From: Puniceicoccales bacterium
Lineage (GTDB): Bacteria; Verrucomicrobiota; Verrucomicrobiia; Opitutales; UBA953
DNA: 18,873 bases
Assembly (NCBI GenBank): GCA_031289285.1
Contig: JAITPT010000019.1
Location: forward strand, 1 to 18,873
Direction of reading: 5' to 3'
Part shown: positions 13,993 to 18,873 of the stretch, in pieces
How the letters are laid out: each line of letters opens with the position of its first letter
Numbering within the stretch: the stretch's first letter is position 1
Position numbers and translations under genes: made by a program
The notes under the pieces: model-generated
Database searches by the model: none
Told to the model about the DNA's origin: nothing
The model's input: only the letters and a program-made list of their open reading frames with translations

Positions 13993-15849
13993 ATGCTTCG
14001 TTGCAGAAACCTCACAGTGCGAGCGGGCGGCGGCAGTGGGCCGGAAATTCTCTCGCGGGCGACCGCCGAGTTCCGCCCAAACGCCCTCAACGCCGTCATC
14101 GGCCCTTCGGGTTGCGGTAAAACCACCCTCGTCAAATCCATCTTGCGCCTGCTGCCCGTCGCGGCGGGCGAGTCGTGGCTCGGTGCCGAACCGCTTGCCG
14201 ACCCCGACGACCTCGCGGGGCGCGTCGGCTTCGCCCAGCAGTTCACCAACGCCCACCCGCAGCTTTCCGTCGAGGAGACGTTTCGCGCCGCGCTCGACCT
14301 CGCCGTCCCCGACTCCGCCGAGAAAGTCCGCCGCCTCGCCTCCGTCCTCGAAATCACCGGCCTCGGCCCGCACCGCGATAAGCGCGTCAGCTCGCTCTCT
14401 GGCGGGCAGCTGCGCCGCCTCGGGCTGGGCATCGAGCTGACCCTCGACCCCGTGTGCATGGTTTGCGACGAGGTGACGTCCGGCCTCGACCCCAACTCCG
14501 AGGAGCAAATCCTCGGGCTGTTGCGCAGGCTCGTCGCCGAGCGCGGCAAAACTTTTTTTTGCATCATCCACAATCTGGACACGATGCAGCTCTTCGACTG
14601 GATAACCGTGGTCTTTCAGGGGAACGTCATTTTCCAAGGCGAGCTTGCGCAGTTACTCGCCTACTTTTGCGTGCCCGAAGCGCTGCGGCTCTACGACACG
14701 CTCAACTCGCAGCCGGTCACGTTTTGGCGCGAGCGTTGGGAATTATTTTTGCGGGAAAACCCGGGCCACTACGCATGGCGGGCGGAAAACCAAGGCTTGT
14801 CTCTCGACGCCTCGCCGGAGAACGCCGCCTACTTCGCGCCCGCCCTCGCCAACAGCGACGCCGACGACCTCGACGCACCCGAGGCACCCGCGCCCGCACC
14901 CGCCGTTGCCGTTGCCGCCGCCGCGCCAACCGCCGCCCCCGCCAGCCTCGTCCCCGCCGCGCCCGTCGCCATTCCGCGCCCGCCTGTCCCCAGCGCGTTC
15001 AGCCAATTCAGCACCTTGCTGCGCCGACGCTTCCTTTTGTTTTTCCGCGACACTGGCTACCTCGGCCTCACGCTCGCCATCACGTTTGGGTTCCCGATTA
15101 TCGTCGTCATCTTCGCAATCACCGGACTGCCCGATGTGCCGGTAGTTTCCAACAGTTCGCTACCCTCCTCGATTGACGACTTCCAGCGAGCGATGCGCAT
15201 CCAGATTGAGCGCGCACACCTCGGCGCACTCGTCAGCGGCTTGATTATGTTTCAGGTGATTTTGCTGACGCTCATGGGCGCGAACAACGGCGGGCGCGAA
15301 ATCGCCGCCGAGCGCCAGCTCTACGAGAAGGAGCGCCTCGCTGGCCTCAGCCCCTTCGCCTACGTGATGTCGAAACTCGTTTTTGTGACGGCTATCGCGT
15401 GTTTCCAAGGCGCGTGGATGGCGGGCTTCGTCAAAACCGTTTGCCACTTCCCCGGCCCGTGGGGCACGCAACTGCTGACGCTCATGGCGGTGTGCGTCTC
15501 GATGAGCATCGTGTGCCTCGGCTTCTCGGCGGTCATGCAGACAGCGGAAAAAGCCTCACTGCTCTCCATCTATCTCGTCGGTTTTCAGATTCCTCTTTCC
15601 GGCGTCGTGCTCGCGTTGCCAGCAGCGTTGACGTGGTTTTGCCGCCCGTTCATCAACGCCTACTGGGGCTGGACGGGCTTCATGAAATCTATGTCCGACG
15701 CCGAGCCTGCCTACTACGACGCCTTCGTGAGCACCAATCTCGGCATGGATATTTTTGCGCCGGGCGTGGCGTTCGCCGTCTTGCTCGCGCACGTCTTGGT
15801 AGCGCTGGGCTTCATCCTCGCAGGCTGCCAACACAGGCGGGCGTTGTAA
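13993..15849 (+). CDS. ABCG-like half transporter (ATPase fused to ABC-2 membrane domain)
   Basis: This 618-residue protein has an N-terminal ATPase and C-terminal membrane domain in one chain, the order seen in ABCG/White transporters. Walker A GPSGCGKTT is at 37-45, the signature LSGGQLRRLGLGIEL at 135-149, Walker B VCMVCDEVTSGLDP at 154-167 and the H-loop His at 193. A disordered Ala/Pro linker covers about 294-333. ABC-2 helices follow at about 355-378, 409-428, 456-480, 492-514, 523-548 and 590-612; the ERQLYEKERLAGLSPFAY loop after helix 2 is typical. It presumably works as a dimer in export; the substrate is unknown. The ATG at 13993 is divergent from the regulator, with no Shine-Dalgarno. 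A longer frame would run into the intergenic sigma-54 promoter. Confidence 0.88.
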   Translation: MLRCRNLTVRAGGGSGPEILSRATAEFRPNALNAVIGPSGCGKTTLVKSILRLLPVAAGESWLGAEPLADPDDLAGRVGFAQQFTNAHPQLSVEETFRAALDLAVPDSAEKVRRLASVLEITGLGPHRDKRVSSLSGGQLRRLGLGIELTLDPVCMVCDEVTSGLDPNSEEQILGLLRRLVAERGKTFFCIIHNLDTMQLFDWITVVFQGNVIFQGELAQLLAYFCVPEALRLYDTLNSQPVTFWRERWELFLRENPGHYAWRAENQGLSLDASPENAAYFAPALANSDADDLDAPEAPAPAPAVAVAAAAPTAAPASLVPAAPVAIPRPPVPSAFSQFSTLLRRRFLLFFRDTGYLGLTLAITFGFPIIVVIFAITGLPDVPVVSNSSLPSSIDDFQRAMRIQIERAHLGALVSGLIMFQVILLTLMGANNGGREIAAERQLYEKERLAGLSPFAYVMSKLVFVTAIACFQGAWMAGFVKTVCHFPGPWGTQLLTLMAVCVSMSIVCLGFSAVMQTAEKASLLSIYLVGFQIPLSGVVLALPAALTWFCRPFINAYWGWTGFMKSMSDAEPAYYDAFVSTNLGMDIFAPGVAFAVLLAHVLVALGFILAGCQHRRAL

Positions 15850-15939
15850 GGGCGCGTGTTTTTCGGCTTCCCCGCGCCGCGTTTTCCCGTTTCCTCCGCG
15901 CCGTCGGTTCTCCGTCCATTTCCGCCGCTCCTTTTTCCT

Positions 15940-16353
15940 ATGGCAAAAAAAATCAATCCCATCGTCTTCGCCTTCGTCATCCCCGTCCTCGGCGGAGTCG
16001 CCATCGCCATCGTGCTGCTGGTAACATCCTTCTCTGGCAGCAGCGGCACACCACTCGATGTCGCCGCCTACCGCGACAACTGGACCGTCACGAACACGGG
16101 AAAAAATTACCGGCTCTACTGCGTCGTGGAAAACTTCCAGCTTCGCAAAAGCGACAACGGCGTCCTGCTCGTCGTGCGCGAGCTTAAAACAGGCCAAGGC
16201 GACGCAGGTGCCAAAATGGTCGTCTTCCTGCCAAACGCCGTCGCCGAGACATTGAACTCGCCCGTTGCCAACGACCAGCGTTTCCACTTCGTCTTGCGCC
16301 CACACAAAGAAATCTCCGACCTGCTCGAAGTTCTTAAAGCACGCAAAGATTGA
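15940..16353 (+). CDS. Small membrane-anchored protein of unknown function
   Basis: This 137-residue protein starts MAKKINP, has one hydrophobic segment (about 8-30, ending LLVTSFSG), and then an exported or periplasmic domain of about 100 residues with no motif I recognise (WTVTNTGKNYRLYCVVENFQ, VLLVVRELKTG). The N-in topology follows from the lysines before the segment. It lies 90 nt after the ABC transporter gene on the same strand and may share its transcript; the gap carries a weak GGCGCG/CGCGCC dyad with a long loop. The protein is not frameshifted, and codon use matches its neighbours. A role beside the transporter or the next exported protein is inference only. Confidence 0.7.
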   Translation: MAKKINPIVFAFVIPVLGGVAIAIVLLVTSFSGSSGTPLDVAAYRDNWTVTNTGKNYRLYCVVENFQLRKSDNGVLLVVRELKTGQGDAGAKMVVFLPNAVAETLNSPVANDQRFHFVLRPHKEISDLLEVLKARKD

Positions 16354-16441
16354 CGCGCCGCCGCCACGAAACTTTTTCCCTCACACGCCGTTTAACATCT
16401 AACGCTCACACTCACAAAAAACACACTCAGCTCCCGCCGCC

Positions 16442-18496
16442 ATGAAACATACACCGCTCCCAACCGCCTCCGCCATCCTCGCCATCCTCGCCTTAGCCGC
16501 CGCCGCGCCCGACGCCGCCGCACAAGGCGTCGCAACACCCTTCGGGACACCGACCCCCGCCGGTAGCGGCGGCGGTGCTCGCCAGCCCGCCGCCACGCCC
16601 GGCTCGTCGAGCGTCAACACCAACGCCGGCACCGCTGGCAACTACAGCAGCAGCACCGCCGAGGGACAAAGCGACAAACTTTTTAACACCAACAGCGACT
16701 CCGTTGACTTCGAGAACGGCACCTTCCAGTGGAAAGGAAAAACGTTTTCCATCGGAAACTCCAAAATGATGCGGGCTTACTTTGACAGCTACCTCGCCGC
16801 GCCCACGCCCGCTGGCAACGCCAAAGAATACGTAACAATCCTCAACCGCATCGAATACCTCCTCTCGCCACGCAACCACACCACCGACAGAATCCGCCGC
16901 AACAGCACGCAAGCTGCGTGGAACCTCCTCTACGACGCCGCAAAGTTTGAGGCCGACGGCGATGCCTCCTCCACCCTCGCCGCGCTTCTCTACAAAACGG
17001 CCCTCATGCGCGAAGAACTCAGAGCTCACGAACGCCGCGACGCCGAACTCAAACGAGACAAAGACAAACGGCTACGCGAACTGACCCGCCAAAAACAAGG
17101 ATTAGAATACAAAGAAGACATGGACGGCGACATGACACGGACAAGCGGCAGCGGCAAAAATAAAACCGTCACCACCCCTAAGCCCCGTCAAGAAGGTAAA
17201 GCGAGAACCGTTGAACTTACCGAGTTTCTGACGGAGGCGCGCAAAGACATCCTCGTCAACCAGCGCGAATACGCCACCACAGGGCTAAACGCACGGCTCC
17301 AATTCCAAAGCCAAATAGCCGCTTATCTCGTCGGACGCCGCTTCCGCCACGCCTCTATTGCCTGCGCGTTTTATAGAATTATGTTCAGAGGCGACGCCCA
17401 AGATGTCAAAGTCGGCGCAAAACAAGTCAAAGAGTTATTCCCTGTCAGCGATTTTGTGCCAACTATAGACTCCGTGGACATGCTCGCAAAAGAAGCCGTC
17501 AAAGATGTAGATACCCGTATGAAAGCTGTCGTAGGACTCTACGATAACGGTGAACGTTTCGCCGCGTTTGAGCGTTTGCAAGAAGTCTATTTTCTCGGCC
17601 AATATGAACCAGATGTTATATTTTTTGACCCTGCTAAAAAGCGTGTTTTAAGAGAGGTCTGGAGCAACGCACGCGATTTGCAAAAACTCGGTGACGAACG
17701 CGACCTCGCCCGCTGCGAAGAATACATAGATAAACTTAAAGCACTCGCAAGCGACTTCCCTTCCGTCCAGATAAAAAGCAAAGTGGACGCCGCCCGCCAA
17801 GCCAGTGACCTCGCCTTGCTCGACGCGCAAATCGCTGCCCTCAATCGAGATACAGCCGGTGCTGGCGAAAAGTTACAAATCGCCCGAAAAATCTGGCCGA
17901 CTAATCCCGGGCTTAAAGAGTTTGCAAGTAAAGTGCGTGACCAAGGAAATCTCTACGTCCAAAAAAGTCAGGACTTCGACCGTTTTCTCGCTGCCAAGCA
18001 ATACCGCGAAATCTTCAAAAATGCGATGGAGATGGGGTTAGCGTTTGCCCAAGACAAAGCTCGTGCCGAGAAGCTCAAAGAAGTTGTCGAGAATGTCACA
18101 AAAATTGACACGGGTCTCGCCTTAGCAAAAGAGTTTGATGCTAAGGGCACTCCCAACATGTCTTGGGACTTTCTCATGCAAGTTGCCAAGCTCGATGAAA
18201 ATGACCCAGAGGTGATGAAAATGCGTGTCGCCTTAGCGACAAAAACCGGACGTTATTCTGCGTTGCTTGACAAAGCGGCTTTGTTGGAGAAATCGGGCAA
18301 CTATGCTTCTTCGCTAACGACCTATCTTGCTGCACAGGAGCTTAACAAGCTCTCTTCGATTTGCCGTGCGGGCATTGACCGCGCAAGCGACAACCTAATC
18401 GCCCAACTCTCCCAGCAACCTCCATCTGCCCCTGCCCCTGCCCCGATTTCGCCTCCGGCACCTGTTGCGGCACCCGCCCCTGTCCGCGAATCCTAA
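16442..18496 (+). CDS. Large exported protein of unknown function, helical, Pro/Ala-rich tail
   Basis: This 684-residue protein has a Sec-type signal peptide (MKHTPLPTASAILAILALA, probable cleavage after AAA near residue 28). A Gly/Ser/Thr-rich region follows to about 75. The rest is mostly amphipathic helix with charged stretches (RDAELKRDKDKRLREL), and repeated helical hairpins such as LLEKSGNYASSLTTYLAAQEL look TPR-like toward the C-terminus. It ends in a Pro/Ala-rich tail (QQPPSAPAPAPISPPAP). I do not recognise the family. The second half (after about 17,300) is visibly richer in A and T and uses codons such as AAA, TTT and TTA that the neighbours avoid, suggesting different ancestry or weaker selection. 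The leader reads CGCCGCC before the ATG with no Shine-Dalgarno. Confidence 0.8.
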   Translation: MKHTPLPTASAILAILALAAAAPDAAAQGVATPFGTPTPAGSGGGARQPAATPGSSSVNTNAGTAGNYSSSTAEGQSDKLFNTNSDSVDFENGTFQWKGKTFSIGNSKMMRAYFDSYLAAPTPAGNAKEYVTILNRIEYLLSPRNHTTDRIRRNSTQAAWNLLYDAAKFEADGDASSTLAALLYKTALMREELRAHERRDAELKRDKDKRLRELTRQKQGLEYKEDMDGDMTRTSGSGKNKTVTTPKPRQEGKARTVELTEFLTEARKDILVNQREYATTGLNARLQFQSQIAAYLVGRRFRHASIACAFYRIMFRGDAQDVKVGAKQVKELFPVSDFVPTIDSVDMLAKEAVKDVDTRMKAVVGLYDNGERFAAFERLQEVYFLGQYEPDVIFFDPAKKRVLREVWSNARDLQKLGDERDLARCEEYIDKLKALASDFPSVQIKSKVDAARQASDLALLDAQIAALNRDTAGAGEKLQIARKIWPTNPGLKEFASKVRDQGNLYVQKSQDFDRFLAAKQYREIFKNAMEMGLAFAQDKARAEKLKEVVENVTKIDTGLALAKEFDAKGTPNMSWDFLMQVAKLDENDPEVMKMRVALATKTGRYSALLDKAALLEKSGNYASSLTTYLAAQELNKLSSICRAGIDRASDNLIAQLSQQPPSAPAPAPISPPAPVAAPAPVRES

Positions 18497-18528
18497 TCAT
18501 TTCCGCCCGCTCTTTCTTTCCTCCCCTC

Positions 18529-18551
18529 AATAAAGGGTCAGACATTTTTTT
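18529..18551. repeat. REP-like element, diverged inverted copy 3
   Basis: AATAAAGGGTCAGACATTTT and following T residues match the reverse complement of the 10140 element in 20 of 23 aligned positions (hand-aligned from CAATAAAG onward). It lies about 105 bp before the Y1 transposase start, in the 159-bp gap after the 684-residue gene. The gap otherwise holds only T/C-rich sequence and the AACC repeats. Confidence 0.7.
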
Positions 18552-18613
18552 GTTTGCATCCGTTTGCTTTCTGCCCAGTCTTTCCCCCTTCACCGTCAGC
18601 TAACCTTCACTTC

Positions 18614-18650
18614 AACCAACCAACCAACCTAACCTAACCAACCAACCTAA
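18614..18650. repeat. AACC/AACCT microsatellite
   Basis: AACC repeats three to four times, then AACCT twice, then AACC again, giving a 4-5-bp periodic tract that ends six bases before the transposase ATG. It replaces the ribosome-binding region of that gene; no Shine-Dalgarno is present. Confidence 0.75.
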
Positions 18651-18655
18651 TCATC

Positions 18656-18873
18656 ATGGCAAGACAACATCGTTTCCTCTCGCATGAGGAGTCAGCAGTC
18701 TATCACTGCATATCCAGAACAACTGGCTCGGAGTTCCTTTTCGGAGACTCCGAAAAGGAAGTCCTCCAAAGACACCTCCATCAGGTCGCAGACTTCTGCG
18801 GCGTTCAGGTGCTCACATACGCTCTAATGAGCAATCACTTTCACGTGCTCGTGCGCGTGCCCAAACAGGAGAA
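18656..18873 (+). CDS. Y1 (HUH) transposase, REP-associated type, cut by the window end
   Basis: The frame is open from the ATG at 18656 to the last base (72 codons) and has no stop, so the gene continues outside the window. Translation gives MARQHRFLSHEESAVYHCIS, then LTYALMSNHFHVLVRVP; NHFHVLV is the HUH metal-binding motif and the YHCISRT segment is the N-terminal signature of the REP-associated tyrosine transposase (RAYT) branch. The catalytic tyrosine would lie further downstream and is not visible. Its neighbouring REP-like repeat at 18529-18551 supports the identification. In RAYT biology the protein acts on REP sequences and is usually single-copy and domesticated. Confidence 0.9.
   Translation, partial: MARQHRFLSHEESAVYHCISRTTGSEFLFGDSEKEVLQRHLHQVADFCGVQVLTYALMSNHFHVLVRVPKQE

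Noticed and set aside
13879..14637. Minus-strand extension of the regulator frame to 805 residues
   Set aside because: It is the complement of the ABCG-like ATPase and crosses the sigma-54 promoter; it lacks family similarity.
10357..18496. CRISPR array, phage or defence island
   Set aside because: No regular spaced repeats, cas, phage structural or toxin-antitoxin genes were seen; the short repeats are REP-like or tandem duplications.

Overview
The window looks like chromosome from a GC-rich bacterium, most likely Verrucomicrobiota (Opitutae/Opitutaceae). The basis is indirect: an Opitutus-style N-terminus on ribosomal protein L13, an exosortase, a SUMF1-domain lipo-/exoprotein, a glycogen synthase, near-total absence of Shine-Dalgarno sequences, and tandem 9-bp palindromic spacer repeats of a kind I associate with this group. 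No 16S gene is present, so the phylum call is inference. The first ~100 bases are three long G homopolymers and are probably an assembly or sequencing artefact at a contig end.

Layout. (1) 225-3355, minus strand: a housekeeping run pfk - xerD-type recombinase - rplM - rpsI ending in a strong intrinsic terminator. (2) 3427-3548: a tRNA with its own terminator; its body is that of initiator tRNA-fMet but its anticodon is CAG, not CAT. (3) 3670-3723: six tandem 9-bp palindromic units. (4) 3791-5157, minus: a membrane-anchored LysM protein followed by a Nudix hydrolase whose coding sequence contains a near-perfect intrinsic terminator. (5) 5287-9102, plus: tRNA-Pro(TGG), an orphan OppF/DppF-type ATPase, an exosortase and glycogen synthase (the last two overlap by 4 nt). 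(6) 9129-10076, minus: a secreted SUMF1-domain protein, then two direct copies of a REP-like element. (7) 10357-13906, minus: a sigma-54-dependent NifA/AnfA-like activator followed by modB and modC, preceded by a consensus -24/-12 promoter. (8) 13993-18496, plus: an ABCG-like half transporter, a small membrane-anchored protein and a 684-residue exported protein of unknown function. (9) 18529-18873: a third, inverted copy of the REP-like element just upstream of a truncated Y1 (RAYT-type) transposase.

How it fits together. The most coherent system is the regulator-modB-modC unit: a GAF/AAA+/Fis activator with an N-terminal cysteine cluster, translationally coupled to molybdate permease genes and apparently read from its own sigma-54 promoter, which suggests molybdate uptake tied to nitrogenase-type regulation; no modA or nif gene is in view. 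The most unusual single gene is the initiator-like tRNA with a CAG anticodon, whose stem changes are compensatory and which therefore looks functional. The REP-like copies and the Y1 transposase form a recognisable domesticated-mobile-element pair within one window.
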